DNA of 64,000 bases from Dulcicalothrix desertica PCC 7102 (GCF_003991905.1 NZ_RSCL01000036.1:1-64000); one strand, 5' to 3'; positions 8,792 through 19,034 are shown, numbered from the stretch's first letter. The notes: generated from the sequence alone by a model not told the origin. Program-made: numbers and translations.

Positions 8792-11700
8792 ATGTTACCT
8801 GAACAACAACAACGTATATTAGGCTATTTTATAGAAGAAGCGAGAGACCATTTAAATACGATTGAGCAAGGTTTGCTGAATCTTCAGGAAACTTTAAACG
8901 ACCAGGAAATGATTAACGAGGTGTTTCGGGCTGCTCATTCTATAAAAGGTGGCGCCGCGATGTTATCTTTAAATAGTATTCAGCGAACTGCTCACCGTTT
9001 AGAAGATTGCTTTAAGGTTTTAAAAGAAAATCCAATTATTGTTGACCAAAAGTTAGAGTCTTTGTTTCTGGGTGTTTCTGATACTCTCAAAGCTTTACTC
9101 GAACATTTAAGCGGCCCGTTTGGACTTTCTGAAGAAGCAGCAGCTAACTTGATGAGTGAAGCTGAACCCGTCTTTGGATGGTTGAATGAACATTTAGAGT
9201 CACTCTTGGGTACACAAAATGGTACCACTATTAAAGTCAGCACCCTGGAACCCCATAGTAATGACGTGTTATCCGAAGGATTTCCCGAAGGGATTCATCA
9301 CGTCTCCCCTTCGCACGTCTCCCCTTCGCACGTCTCCCCCTCCCCAACAATAACACCCGTAAGCACCCCTGACGATTGGCAACAATTCCAAAGTGGGGTA
9401 TTACAAAAACTTCGAGATATGTTGCAATTATTTAAACAAGATGCAACTGAGTCGTCTCGTAAGGGTTTAGAAGCTTGTTTACAATATTTGGTGATTATTG
9501 GACAAGATTTAAACTTGACTAATTGGTGTCATTTGTGTAGAAGTGCTGCAACTGCGGTGACTAACCCAGATAATAGTTATTTGACCCTAGCAAAGATTAT
9601 TATTACAGAAATTAAAACCGCTCTTGAATTGGCAATAAGGGGGAGAGATGCTTCCATTACCATTAGTCCACAGTTAGAAGCACTCCAGAATGTACCAGAT
9701 ATTTCTTTACTCGAACTTAGCAGCGACTTTTTTGATAATAATGTTGTATATTCGGCGCCACATGAATCTATAGTTGAAATAACTGATTTAAATCAAATAT
9801 CTGACCATAGTCCTTTTTTACACGATGTCGATTTCGATGATATCAACTCGGATGATATTAACTCTTTGTTTGATATAACCGAACAATTGGACTTTGAGGT
9901 TGATATTACTGATATTACTGATATTACCGAAATAGAAGTTACTTTAGACTCGTCTGATACTATTGAGTCTTTATTTGAATTATCTGATGATATACAAGAG
10001 ATACAAGAGATACAAGAGATAGAAGATGTTTTCTCCAAGGATTATAAAGTTGCATTAAATATTAATGATAACCGTGTTTTAAATGGTACGAGTGCGTATG
10101 AAGACCATCATGGGCCTATTGTAGGTATTGCTGAACTTACCGAACTCGACGAGTTATTTAAGGATGATGCTTCATATGTAGATGATATTAATTTGGTTGA
10201 GCAACTTCCAGAAATTGAGGTATTGAGTAGTATTGAAAACAATGACGATGCTGATTATGATGTTGATGCGTCGGATAGCGAACTCGACGATTTGTTAGTT
10301 ATTGATTCTGGTACCAATTTTTACCTTAGTCCTAATAGGGGTAACGATGAGTTAACGGTTGTTCAGTTGTTTGGTAGTTCTCTGGATGATGTTGAAGAGT
10401 TAGTTATTGTTGATAACGACTTATCCAATCCGTCCGTTTTTCGTATTGATGATATAGGCGAACCAATTAGTCCAAACGTACAAGAGTTGCAAACAGAGGA
10501 TGATTTTGCACCCTTATGGAATATGGAGGAGTCTGGAGTTAGTTCCGAGTCAGTTGTATTAAGTTTAGTTGATGATGAGTCGTCTGTAGCATCTATATTA
10601 GAGTCAAGTTTATTTGCCGCAACTGCAAATGATGATATTTTTGATGGTTATATAGAGTTTGAGAATTCGGATGATAATTTGTCACTAACATTTGATGATG
10701 TTAATGATTTATTTGAAGAGTTAACGCCATCGCAAATTGCCGCTGTTTCTGATTATAATAATAATGATGATGTTGAGGAATTACAGCAATTAAATTTTAC
10801 TCCCATCGAGCCAGAATTTATACATTCGACTACCGAAACACCAAGTATTATTCCTGAAGTTACGGATATTTGGAACTTTGATACATCGTCCGTCGAACCG
10901 CAAGTCGCTCCTGAAACAATTGGACAAAGTTTTGATATTGGATTAAATGATATTTTAGATGATACTGAGTTGAATATTGAGTTTTATCATCAGGTAAATA
11001 ATGTTAGCAGTAACTCAGAAATATCGGATAACTTTTTAGAAGAAACTTTTATTATAGAAGAAAAAGAATATGCTGTTAAACCCTCAAAATCAGTTGAACC
11101 GCTGTCTATTGCATTTAATTCAGATTTAATTGATGATGATGAATTTGCTGCACTCGAAGCTTTATTAGTTAATGATAGTGGTAATAGTGAAGTAGAGGCG
11201 CCTTTAAATATAGCAGCTTACAAGAGTGTTTCATCGAACAATAATAATATAGATGCGATAGATGAATTTGGCGATTTAGAAAAAATGCTGGCACCGAGCG
11301 ACAGTATTGGTGGAACATCACAGTCAGCTTCTTCTGTTTTATTACCCCGCAATACGAATAGACGTTCGACAGGAGCAAGGTTTGAACAGTTAATGAAGGT
11401 GTCGGTAAAACATCTTGATGATATGAGCAACTTGGTTGGGGAGTTGGTGGTTAACCGTAACACCCTCGAACAAGACCAGGAACGTTTACGTCAGTCGCTG
11501 GATAATTTACTTATACAAATACACCATTTAAGTGATGTTGGCGCCAGAATGCAGGAATTGTACGAACGTTCGTTACTCGAAGCATCTTTGTTAGCAACAC
11601 GAAAACATAGTAATAATGGGGGTTTTAGTACACCAGTAAGTAATAAGGATAGTGATAGAGGATTTTCTGAGTTAGAAATGGATAGGTTTACACCGTTCCA

Positions 11701-13312
11701 TACATTATCTCAAGAGATGATTGAGTTGATAGTTAGGGTGAGAGAATCAGCGAGTGATATAGATTTTGTTACCGAAGAAACAGAGAGAGTTGCAAGGCAA
11801 TTTAGGCAGGTAACAACACAGTTACAAGAAGGTTTAACGAAAGCTCGCATGGTTCCTTTTTCTATTGTAACCGACCGGGTAAAACGGGGTGTGCGAGATA
11901 ATGCGATTAAGTGTGGTAAGCAAGTTGAATTAGTAATAGAAGGTCAAGATACGCTGATAGATAAAATGATATTAGAGCATTTAACTGACCCGTTAATACA
12001 TATGCTCAATAATGCCATAGCTCATGGTATTGAAACTCCCGAAGAAAGAACGAGTAAGGGTAAACAACCTGTAGGGATAATAACAGTGCGTGCATTCCAT
12101 CAAGGAAACCAAACTGTAATATCTGTATCGGATGATGGTGCGGGTATTAATGCTGATTATGTGAAACAAAAAGCGATAAAAGTCGGGTTAATAACACCAG
12201 AACAAGCCAAAACCATATCTAAGATGGAAGTGTATGAGTTGTTGTTCCAACCTAATTTTAGTACAAAAGACCAAGCGGATGACTTAGCAGGTCGTGGAGT
12301 GGGGATGGATGTTGTACGAACTAGTATTAGTGAAATTAGAGGAACAATAACAACAGATTCAACATTGGGTAAAGGAACAAACTTTACGATACGATTACCG
12401 TTAACCCTAAGTATATGTAAAGCATTGTGTTGTGTATGGGATAAAGCGCGAATTGCGTTTCCTATGGATGGTGTGGAAGACACGTTAGATATATCTACTA
12501 AAAGCATTCATAAAAATGCTGATGGTACGTTATATATATTGTGGCGTGATACGAAATTACCATTTAAACCGTTGAAAGAACTATTAACATTAAATAGACA
12601 AATAAGTCGGGGAAGTGTGTATGGGGGAACGCGCGATGATGATATGGTATCTGTGGTAGTGATACGTTCGGCATCAACATTAATAGGGTTGCAAGTAGAC
12701 GCGGTATTAAGCGAACAGGAAATTGTAATTAAACAGTTTGAAGGTCCGGCGCCGAAGCCAATAGGTGTTGCAGGCGCCACAGTGTTGGGGGATGGTAGAA
12801 TAATGCCCATAGCGGACGTATTGGAAATAATTGATATATTCACTGGACGTACCGCACTCTCAAGTCCAGTACCATTCTTTGAAGCAGCAGGTAATGGTAC
12901 TGAGTCAATGGGCGCCATTACTGACCCAACTGTACTGATAGTAGATGATTCGATAACAGTACGTGAATTATTATCATTATCGTTTAATAAAGCTGGGTAT
13001 AGGGTGGAACAAGCGCGCGATGGTCAAGAAGCATGGGAGAAATTACGTTCAGGTTTACCGTGTGACATAGTATTCTGTGATATAGAAATGCCACGCTGCG
13101 ATGGACTGGAATTATTATCTCGTATTTCTAAAGAACCGAGCTTGAGTCAGTTACCTATAGCTATGCTGACATCGCGTGGCGCCGATAAACACAAACAAAT
13201 GGCAATAAATTTAGGCGCCAGTGGGTATTTTACTAAGCCTTATTTGGAGGAAGCTTTGTTGGAAGCTGCAGGACGGATGCTGAAGGGGGAGAAATTGGTG
13301 GGTAATGGTTGA
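8792..13312 (+). CDS. hmpE: CheA-type hybrid histidine kinase HmpE
   Basis: The 1506-aa protein has an HPt domain with His49 in AAHSIKGGAAML, and a second HPt-like helical region (about 200-300) without an obvious His motif. A very long acidic linker (about 300-850), rich in Asp, Ile and Glu, follows. The CheA dimerisation and ATPase domains (about 855-1200) show LIHMLNNAIAHGIE and GRGVGMDVVR, then come a CheW-like domain (about 1205-1340) and a C-terminal receiver with Asp1430 in VFCDIEMP. It is the kinase core of the hmp array. The linker contains short in-frame tandem repeats (HVSPS three times, DIT three times, IQE three times), a sign of recent expansion. It is the last gene of the operon. 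Confidence 0.93.
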   Translation: MLPEQQQRILGYFIEEARDHLNTIEQGLLNLQETLNDQEMINEVFRAAHSIKGGAAMLSLNSIQRTAHRLEDCFKVLKENPIIVDQKLESLFLGVSDTLKALLEHLSGPFGLSEEAAANLMSEAEPVFGWLNEHLESLLGTQNGTTIKVSTLEPHSNDVLSEGFPEGIHHVSPSHVSPSHVSPSPTITPVSTPDDWQQFQSGVLQKLRDMLQLFKQDATESSRKGLEACLQYLVIIGQDLNLTNWCHLCRSAATAVTNPDNSYLTLAKIIITEIKTALELAIRGRDASITISPQLEALQNVPDISLLELSSDFFDNNVVYSAPHESIVEITDLNQISDHSPFLHDVDFDDINSDDINSLFDITEQLDFEVDITDITDITEIEVTLDSSDTIESLFELSDDIQEIQEIQEIEDVFSKDYKVALNINDNRVLNGTSAYEDHHGPIVGIAELTELDELFKDDASYVDDINLVEQLPEIEVLSSIENNDDADYDVDASDSELDDLLVIDSGTNFYLSPNRGNDELTVVQLFGSSLDDVEELVIVDNDLSNPSVFRIDDIGEPISPNVQELQTEDDFAPLWNMEESGVSSESVVLSLVDDESSVASILESSLFAATANDDIFDGYIEFENSDDNLSLTFDDVNDLFEELTPSQIAAVSDYNNNDDVEELQQLNFTPIEPEFIHSTTETPSIIPEVTDIWNFDTSSVEPQVAPETIGQSFDIGLNDILDDTELNIEFYHQVNNVSSNSEISDNFLEETFIIEEKEYAVKPSKSVEPLSIAFNSDLIDDDEFAALEALLVNDSGNSEVEAPLNIAAYKSVSSNNNNIDAIDEFGDLEKMLAPSDSIGGTSQSASSVLLPRNTNRRSTGARFEQLMKVSVKHLDDMSNLVGELVVNRNTLEQDQERLRQSLDNLLIQIHHLSDVGARMQELYERSLLEASLLATRKHSNNGGFSTPVSNKDSDRGFSELEMDRFTPFHTLSQEMIELIVRVRESASDIDFVTEETERVARQFRQVTTQLQEGLTKARMVPFSIVTDRVKRGVRDNAIKCGKQVELVIEGQDTLIDKMILEHLTDPLIHMLNNAIAHGIETPEERTSKGKQPVGIITVRAFHQGNQTVISVSDDGAGINADYVKQKAIKVGLITPEQAKTISKMEVYELLFQPNFSTKDQADDLAGRGVGMDVVRTSISEIRGTITTDSTLGKGTNFTIRLPLTLSICKALCCVWDKARIAFPMDGVEDTLDISTKSIHKNADGTLYILWRDTKLPFKPLKELLTLNRQISRGSVYGGTRDDDMVSVVVIRSASTLIGLQVDAVLSEQEIVIKQFEGPAPKPIGVAGATVLGDGRIMPIADVLEIIDIFTGRTALSSPVPFFEAAGNGTESMGAITDPTVLIVDDSITVRELLSLSFNKAGYRVEQARDGQEAWEKLRSGLPCDIVFCDIEMPRCDGLELLSRISKEPSLSQLPIAMLTSRGADKHKQMAINLGASGYFTKPYLEEALLEAAGRMLKGEKLVGNG
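9299..9341 (+). repeat. 15-bp tandem repeat inside hmpE
   Basis: CACGTCTCCCCTTCG is repeated about 2.9 times and encodes HVSPS repeats. Two further in-frame microsatellites lie in the same linker: GATATTACT repeats near 9902-9930 and ATACAAGAG repeats near 9990-10021. Confidence 0.85.
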
Positions 13313-13332
13313 TGTGATCGGTTTGGAGGGGA

Positions 13333-13424
13333 GCGGGTTTTGTTGATTGTTTTATGTAGGTAGATTGTTGGTTGGTTTGGGGGGCGGGTTTTGTTGATTG
13401 TTTTATGTAGGTAGATTGTTGGTT
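13333..13424. repeat. Two 41-bp direct repeats after hmpE
   Basis: A 41-bp unit starting GCGGGTTTTGTTGATTG occurs at 13333-13373 and again, identical, at 13384-13424 (period 51 bp). A partial ATTGTTGGTTGG follows near 13438. It looks like a recent tandem duplication in non-coding DNA, just after the hmpE stop. There is no clear intrinsic terminator. Confidence 0.8.
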
Positions 13425-13500
13425 AACCCGCCCGTACATTGTTGGTTGGGTGGGTTTGGGGAATTTTATATAAGAAGTTGTTTGCCTTTTTTGTTGCTAG

Positions 13501-13773
13501 TTAATAAGTTTTGTTAAAAAGGTCTATAAGTACTTTTTTTCTAAATTCTTCGTATGCTTCTATCGCTTGATGATACGAATTTGTAGCCTGATTATACGCT
13601 TGCATGACTTCTTCAAGTAGTTTTACTAAATATACTTGTTTTTGAACATGCTTTTCCTTAATTATTACGGTTATTTTATGGCAATAATTATAGTGTTTAA
13701 GAAAATCTTGGTAATGATTTAAAAAATTAGCATATTCTGGCGATATCCCTTCGGCTTCAGCGCTTTCAGTCAT
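13501..13773 (-). CDS. Hypothetical 90-aa helical protein
   Basis: I do not recognise this family. The product is short, charged and predicted helical (EEVMQAYNQATNSYHQAIEAYEEFRKK), possibly one coiled coil. No signal peptide or membrane segment is visible. It lies 16 nt downstream of another small minus-strand ORF, so the two could form a small operon that converges on hmpE. The coding evidence is only an intact frame, its amino-acid composition and the pairing. Confidence 0.45.
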   Translation of the reverse strand: MTESAEAEGISPEYANFLNHYQDFLKHYNYCHKITVIIKEKHVQKQVYLVKLLEEVMQAYNQATNSYHQAIEAYEEFRKKVLIDLFNKTY

Positions 13774-13789
13774 ATTTTTTTAGTAGTAA

Positions 13790-14005
13790 TTAGATAGCAT
13801 TATTTGTTCTCGCTTGCATTTGTCCATCTATCGTGAGTATGATATAATTTACCAAAAATATGTATCTATTTATACGTAATTGACTATTACAATCATAAAT
13901 GACTGTAAGTTTTTGTGTTGAAACGGCGCCGTATGCTTTATACCAAGCGCTTAAATTTCTTTTTGGTAAACGAACTGTAAACTTAATTTGTTGTAAAAAA
14001 TTCAT
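13790..14005 (-). CDS. Hypothetical 71-aa protein
   Basis: The frame encodes MNFLQQIKFTVRLPKRNLSA followed by a mixed region and a hydrophobic IFLVNYIILTI segment. No family is recognised. It is the upstream member of a possible two-gene minus-strand unit with the 90-aa ORF, and it is divergent from the hybrid kinase at 14241. An embedded GGCGCC lies in the reading frame. Function is unknown. Confidence 0.4.
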   Translation of the reverse strand: MNFLQQIKFTVRLPKRNLSAWYKAYGAVSTQKLTVIYDCNSQLRINRYIFLVNYIILTIDGQMQARTNNAI

Positions 14006-14240
14006 ATTGAATTAGTATTTCTTAATCTTTCATAGGATAGATATATATACATTATGTATATTTGAGTGGTATTATACAAACGAAACACAAATTCCTATTT
14101 TGTCCGGCAAAATTAATCTATAGAGCAATGTAATGCTTATGCTTAATGGTCTCTAACATTGATTCGCCGTTTCAATAGATAATATAAAGTGTTGCAAAAA
14201 ATTTTAAAATAATTGTATTAGATAGCACTAAGTAATATCA

Positions 14241-16844
14241 ATGAAACTGTTGCTCAATAAAAAGATTATTACAGCTTTTGTAACTGCAATCGTCTCCCTT
14301 GGTTTCTCTGGCTGGCTTTCATATAAAATTCCCGAAAAGTACAACACAGCAAACAATTGGGTAAAACATACTAGTAGAGTGCTTACTGAGTTAGAAGCAA
14401 CACTATCAATTATCAAGGATGCTGAAACTGGACAGCGTGGATATACAATTACAGGTGATGAAAGTTACTTAGAACCCTATAATCAGGCAAATGCTGAAAT
14501 TGATCGACGTATTGAGCAACTTCATTCCTTGACTCAAGATAACCCCAATCAACAGCGTAGAATAGCGATATTGAAGCCGCAAATAAACGCTAAATTTAGC
14601 AGGTTAAAGCGAACGATTGAAGTACGTCGAACGCAAGGTTTAAATGCGGCAGCGGCAATAGTAAGTGAAGGTTTGGGTAAGCAAGACATGGATGCAATTC
14701 GGCGGACAATTGCCGAAATGCAACAGGAGGAAAACAATTTATTTTTTCGTCGCCTTCAGGAAGAAGAAGCAGCTAGTAGAACTCTAAAAAAAACGTTTTT
14801 AATATTAATTTTCCTTGACATTGGGCTAATATGTTTAATTTATTACCTGGTTAATAGTGATATTGGCAAACGTGTGAAAACGGAATTGGCTTTGCGTCAA
14901 ACTTCGACGCGCTATTCAAACGCTTTTCGTAATGCTCCTTTTCCAATCATGATACACGCATCCGATGGGGTAGTTGAGAAAATCAACACCACATGGCAGG
15001 AATTAACGGGTTATATGCAAGCGGAAATTTCCACAATCTCTGATTGGATAGAAAAGGCTTATGGACAGAAAAACCAATTCGTGCAACGATATATAAACAA
15101 GTTATATAAGCTTTCGGAAAATAATCACCAAGGTGAATGCTTAATTACCACGAAAAATGGTGAACAACGAATTTGGGATTTTAGTTCGGCGCCTTTAGGT
15201 TTGGCGCCAGATGGTAGAAAATTAGTATTAAGTGCAGCAGTAGATGTTACCGCACGCAAGCAAACAGAAGAAGCGCTCTTCTTAGCGTTGCAAAGGTTAA
15301 ACTTTCATATCGAAAACTTATCTTTAGCTGTAATTGAGTGGGATAGTGAGTTTCGAGTATCTCGATGGTCGCATTCTTCAGAACAAATTTTTGGCTGGAC
15401 AGCGTTAGAAGTTACAGGAAATGATTTTGTTAATGATTGGCAGTTTGTATACCCTGATGATTTAGAAGCAGTAATGGAAGTGCAAAATAAATTACGAAAC
15501 GGTATAGAGCAACGTAATATATGTAGCAATCGGAATTATACAAAAGATGGTTCAATAGTGTACTGTGAATGGTACAATTCAACTTTAGTAGATAAAAATG
15601 GTAAATTAGTTTCGGTATTATCTTTAGTACTGGATGTTACCGCGCGCGTTCGACTGGAAACTGAGCGTGCAAAAGTTTTGGAAAGAGCGCAAGTTGCACG
15701 AAGTGAAGCTGAATCCGCTAACCAAATTAAAGACCAATTTCTTGCAATCCTTTCTCATGAATTGCGTTCCCCTCTTAACCCAATTTTAGGGTGGACAAAA
15801 CTATTAAAGTCGCGTAAGTTTGATGAGGTAACTATAGCAAAAGCTTTGGATACTATAGAGCGTAACGTTAAATTACAAATTCAACTAATTGATGACTTAC
15901 TAGATGTTTCACGTATTTTACGAGGAAAGCTAAGTTTAAATGAAGCAACCGTTGACTTAACGCTAGTAATTGATGCTGCAATTGAAACAGTGCAGTTAGC
16001 TGCTTCTTCAAAATCAATTCAAATCCAAACTCATATTGAAAAAAGTGTTATTCAAGTTAGAGGTGACATTAATCGCTTACAGCAAATTGTTGCAAATTTG
16101 CTTACCAATGCAGTCAAATTTACACCAAATGGAGGACAAGTTGAAGTTTCCTTGTCGGTTTGCAATTCTCAATCTATTCCCTATGCTCAAATTCAAGTAC
16201 GCGATACAGGTAGAGGAATAAACCCAGAATTTTTACCATATGTATTTGAACACTTCCGTCAAGCGGATAGCAGCACCACTAGAAATTTTGGCGGCTTGGG
16301 TTTAGGATTAGCGATAGTTCGTCATTTAGTAGAATTACATAGTGGTACTGTAGTGGCAGAAAGTCAGGGAGAAGGACGAGGAGCAACCTTTACTGTAAAT
16401 TTACCGCTAATTTCATCTGAAAATTTTGTTGCATCAAACATAAACTTTCAAGCAATACCTAGTTTAGAAGGTATAAAAATTTTAATTGTCGATGATGAAG
16501 CTGACACCCGCGAGTTTTTAGCTTTTTTACTCCAGCAATATGGGGCAATAGTAACAGTAGCAGAGTCTGCAGCAGGCGCCTTAGATAAATTTTCAGACAT
16601 ATTGCCAAATATATTACTAAGTGATTTAGGAATGCCAGAAATGGATGGTTATAGTTTAATTCGTCAAATTAGAAATATGCCTATTGAACAAGGAGGACAA
16701 ATTCCTGCAATTGCGCTAACTGCTTTTGCTGGAGATATAGATAAACAGCAAGTATTAGCAGCAGGTTTTAATCGACATATTGCCAAACCTGTAGAACCTA
16801 TCGAGTTAGTAACATTGATAGCAGAAATATTAGAAATACAGTAG
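14241..16844 (+). CDS. CHASE3-PAS hybrid sensor histidine kinase
   Basis: This 867-aa protein is a membrane sensor. TM1 lies at about 8-27, a CHASE3 domain at about 40-175 (DAETGQRGYTITGDESYLEP is its hallmark), and TM2 at about 182-205. Two PAS/PAC domains (about 225-340 and 350-470) lead to HisKA with His506 in LSHELRSPLNP and a HATPase with FGGLGLGLAIVRHL. The C-terminal receiver carries Asp795 in LLSDLGMPEMDG. CHASE3 domains sense unknown extracellular cues. The phosphate probably moves from His506 to Asp795 and on to an HPt protein. A separate receiver at 17321 is the nearest possible partner. Its core closely resembles the kinase at 48175, suggesting paralogy. Confidence 0.92.
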   Translation: MKLLLNKKIITAFVTAIVSLGFSGWLSYKIPEKYNTANNWVKHTSRVLTELEATLSIIKDAETGQRGYTITGDESYLEPYNQANAEIDRRIEQLHSLTQDNPNQQRRIAILKPQINAKFSRLKRTIEVRRTQGLNAAAAIVSEGLGKQDMDAIRRTIAEMQQEENNLFFRRLQEEEAASRTLKKTFLILIFLDIGLICLIYYLVNSDIGKRVKTELALRQTSTRYSNAFRNAPFPIMIHASDGVVEKINTTWQELTGYMQAEISTISDWIEKAYGQKNQFVQRYINKLYKLSENNHQGECLITTKNGEQRIWDFSSAPLGLAPDGRKLVLSAAVDVTARKQTEEALFLALQRLNFHIENLSLAVIEWDSEFRVSRWSHSSEQIFGWTALEVTGNDFVNDWQFVYPDDLEAVMEVQNKLRNGIEQRNICSNRNYTKDGSIVYCEWYNSTLVDKNGKLVSVLSLVLDVTARVRLETERAKVLERAQVARSEAESANQIKDQFLAILSHELRSPLNPILGWTKLLKSRKFDEVTIAKALDTIERNVKLQIQLIDDLLDVSRILRGKLSLNEATVDLTLVIDAAIETVQLAASSKSIQIQTHIEKSVIQVRGDINRLQQIVANLLTNAVKFTPNGGQVEVSLSVCNSQSIPYAQIQVRDTGRGINPEFLPYVFEHFRQADSSTTRNFGGLGLGLAIVRHLVELHSGTVVAESQGEGRGATFTVNLPLISSENFVASNINFQAIPSLEGIKILIVDDEADTREFLAFLLQQYGAIVTVAESAAGALDKFSDILPNILLSDLGMPEMDGYSLIRQIRNMPIEQGGQIPAIALTAFAGDIDKQQVLAAGFNRHIAKPVEPIELVTLIAEILEIQ

Positions 16845-16951
16845 TGAATTTATGGAGTTAAATTCCCACCTGAAATTATCATCATTAATTTGTGAGAATA
16901 ATAATTACTTTTACTACTTATAATAAGTATAAGTAATTTCTATTACTTTCC

Positions 16952-17063
16952 AAAGTTTTCCCAATACTGCTCGGTTAAGGAGATAACGTAGGCTGAAACC
17001 CTTATAATATTGTTGTTTATGATGCCGAAAAAAGCTTAACCGAGCAGTATTGAAAGTTTTCCC
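16952..17063. mobile_element. 90-bp hairpin MITE with 11-bp flanking direct repeats
   Basis: CAATACTGCTCGGTTAAG at 16962-16979 and its exact reverse complement at 17035-17052 form 18-bp terminal inverted repeats around a 55-bp core. The 11-mer AAAGTTTTCCC flanks both ends (16952-16962 and 17053-17063), consistent with a target duplication overlapping the repeat end by one base. There is no transposase. The element sits between the hybrid kinase and the response regulator. Confidence 0.75.
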
Positions 17064-17320
17064 TTCTTACTTGAATTTTCTCAAATTCAACTATAAAAAT
17101 ATATCTTTAGATAGATGATAAAATTAAAACGTTTATGGATAGGGGTTTTGCGAATAGTTTGAAGAGCAGGATAATCTATATCTAAAGAAAGACCCCTTCA
17201 ATATATCAAATGACATATAAGTTAGAAAATTATTGCTTTCGTAGTAATTTATGGTCAACATTACTTTGTGATAAATTGATTTTGACTGCTAATTTTTACG
17301 AAATTTATTTTTCAAAAAAA

Positions 17321-17746
17321 ATGATAACTCAAGATAAAAACTACATGGATGTGTTTGCTTCATCATCAAAAGCTTCAAACAAGCATATTTTGATAGTTGA
17401 CGATAATCCAGACAATATTATCTTACTTGAATACATGCTTGAAGAAACTGGATGCCAAATAAGCACTGCCTATTCTGGGAATGAAGCATTGGCAATCATA
17501 GAATCTCATCCACCTGACTTAATTTTTCTTGATTTAATGATGCCTGGTATGAGTGGAATTGAAGTAGCATGTTGTATTCGGCGGAATCCATATACACAAA
17601 GTATACCGATTGTGTTAGTAACAGCTTATATGGACGATGTTGACTTGGAAGATTATAAGCTCTTTAATGAAAGGCTAGCAAAACCAATTAATGAAAACAA
17701 ATTATTATTACTGTTAGATTTATTTATTAGTAACAGAGATAATTAA
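17321..17746 (+). CDS. Single-domain response regulator
   Basis: The 141-aa product is a stand-alone receiver: ILIVDDNPDN, phosphoacceptor Asp71 in IFLDLMMPG, Thr in LVTAY and Lys in AKPI. No output domain follows. The open frame extends upstream to 17210, but that part has no receiver-like sequence. The ATG at 17321 is preferred, with 17345 as an alternative. It lies 476 bp after the hybrid kinase on the same strand and could receive phosphate from it or from another hybrid kinase, which is inference. Confidence 0.82.
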   Translation: MITQDKNYMDVFASSSKASNKHILIVDDNPDNIILLEYMLEETGCQISTAYSGNEALAIIESHPPDLIFLDLMMPGMSGIEVACCIRRNPYTQSIPIVLVTAYMDDVDLEDYKLFNERLAKPINENKLLLLLDLFISNRDN

Positions 17747-18196
17747 CTGATTGAATTTAAAATTTTTTCCTAAAGGCGCCTAAGCAGCTCTGTCCCGCGT
17801 GATAAATTTTTCATCGAATTGGTACAAAGTGCAACGGTGCGGAGGCGCCTATAAATATTTTGGACTGCGCGCTATAAAAGCTTTACCTGCACCTGTAAAA
17901 GTCAAAGTTATTTGATAACGAAAACTTTTCTTAATTTTCCGTGAAATCACTTAAAAGAAATATCATTATTAAAAGAATATATAAAGTTATTTTTAAATTC
18001 CGAAAAATCTAGCATTTAAATTAGTAAAATTACGTAAGAATTCCGATCTCATCTATTTTTGATTATTGCTACTTTACATAATAGATATACCTAATGAAGT
18101 TTCGATTAATTCCGTAAAAATATCTAGCCGTTTAGAAATAAGCGGATTAAATTAGTATTCACACGGAAAACAAATAATAAGAGATACACATTTAAT
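17747..18196. other. Non-coding region before the PEP-CTERM gene
   Basis: This 450-bp stretch is AT-rich and holds two GGCGCC palindromes near 17776 and 17844. I see no convincing ORF, tRNA or strong terminator. It presumably carries the promoter of the gene at 18197. Confidence 0.5.
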
Positions 18197-18817
18197 ATGA
18201 AAGCTACTGCGATTGCTTGTCTTATTATCACTGGGATTGGAGCTACTGTTATTGCAAATTCTGCACCCGCTCATGCTGCTAGCTTCAGCACATGTACCAC
18301 CAGCCAATTTAATATTGCAGATAATGTAACAGGTACATCTAGTTGCCAAATTAGCAATGATTTTAACCAAGACTTTCTAAATACTAACCCTTCTACAGTC
18401 AACCAAGCTGGATTTTTTGATTTAACTAACTGGGAGTTCGGTGGCAAAATTGGCGAAAATTCTGGTTATGGTGGCACAGGTTCAGGACAGTCAGGAACTT
18501 GGGATATATCCAGTGTGGTTCAAAACTCTTGGAACAATGTTATGCTGGTCTTTAAGTCTGGACAAGGAACAAATCTTGTTGGCTATAAGGTTACTGATGG
18601 CATAACTTCTGGAAGTTGGATTTCCCCTTTTGAACAAGCTGCATTCAATTTCAATAGCAACGGTAGTAGAAATGTATCCCACGTTAGTGTTTACTATACC
18701 AAAGGCGCCAAACCACCAGTTACTTCAGTTCCAGAGCCAGGTACTATAGTTGCTTTAAGTTTGTATGGTGGTTCAATATTAGTATCGCGTCGTCGTAAAA
18801 ACCAAACTGTCGGCTAA
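18197..18817 (+). CDS. PEP-CTERM exported protein
   Basis: The 206-aa protein has a Sec signal peptide (hydrophobic core IACLIITGIGATVI, likely cleavage after PAHA). A Gly/Ser/Asn-rich body with two N-terminal cysteine pairs follows. The C-terminal sorting tail is VPEPGTIVAL, a short hydrophobic segment, then SRRRKNQ. PEP-CTERM tails direct proteins to exosortase-dependent processing and the cell surface or exopolysaccharide in other bacteria. Many cyanobacteria have them. The body is not assigned to a known enzyme. No exosortase gene is in the window. Confidence 0.85.
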   Translation: MKATAIACLIITGIGATVIANSAPAHAASFSTCTTSQFNIADNVTGTSSCQISNDFNQDFLNTNPSTVNQAGFFDLTNWEFGGKIGENSGYGGTGSGQSGTWDISSVVQNSWNNVMLVFKSGQGTNLVGYKVTDGITSGSWISPFEQAAFNFNSNGSRNVSHVSVYYTKGAKPPVTSVPEPGTIVALSLYGGSILVSRRRKNQTVG

Positions 18818-19034
18818 CAATTTATTTACCGCTTCTGAATGCGTGCATTCACGAATCGCGCGTCGCTACTCCAACTTTAGTATTAGGCGCCTTCTCCATT
18901 AAAAGTATTGCTACAATTCAAGCTTTATTCTGATGTGTAAGCTCAAGGGAGATTCATATTATATAAACATGAAAGCGAACAGCAAGTGCTGCAAGCTTTC
19001 AAATGTAACAAATATACTTAATGGAGTAATGGTT

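Noticed and set aside
13333-13424. CRISPR array
   Set aside because: Only two direct repeats separated by about 10 bp, with no spacer-sized unique sequence and no cas gene. No other array-like pattern was seen in the window.
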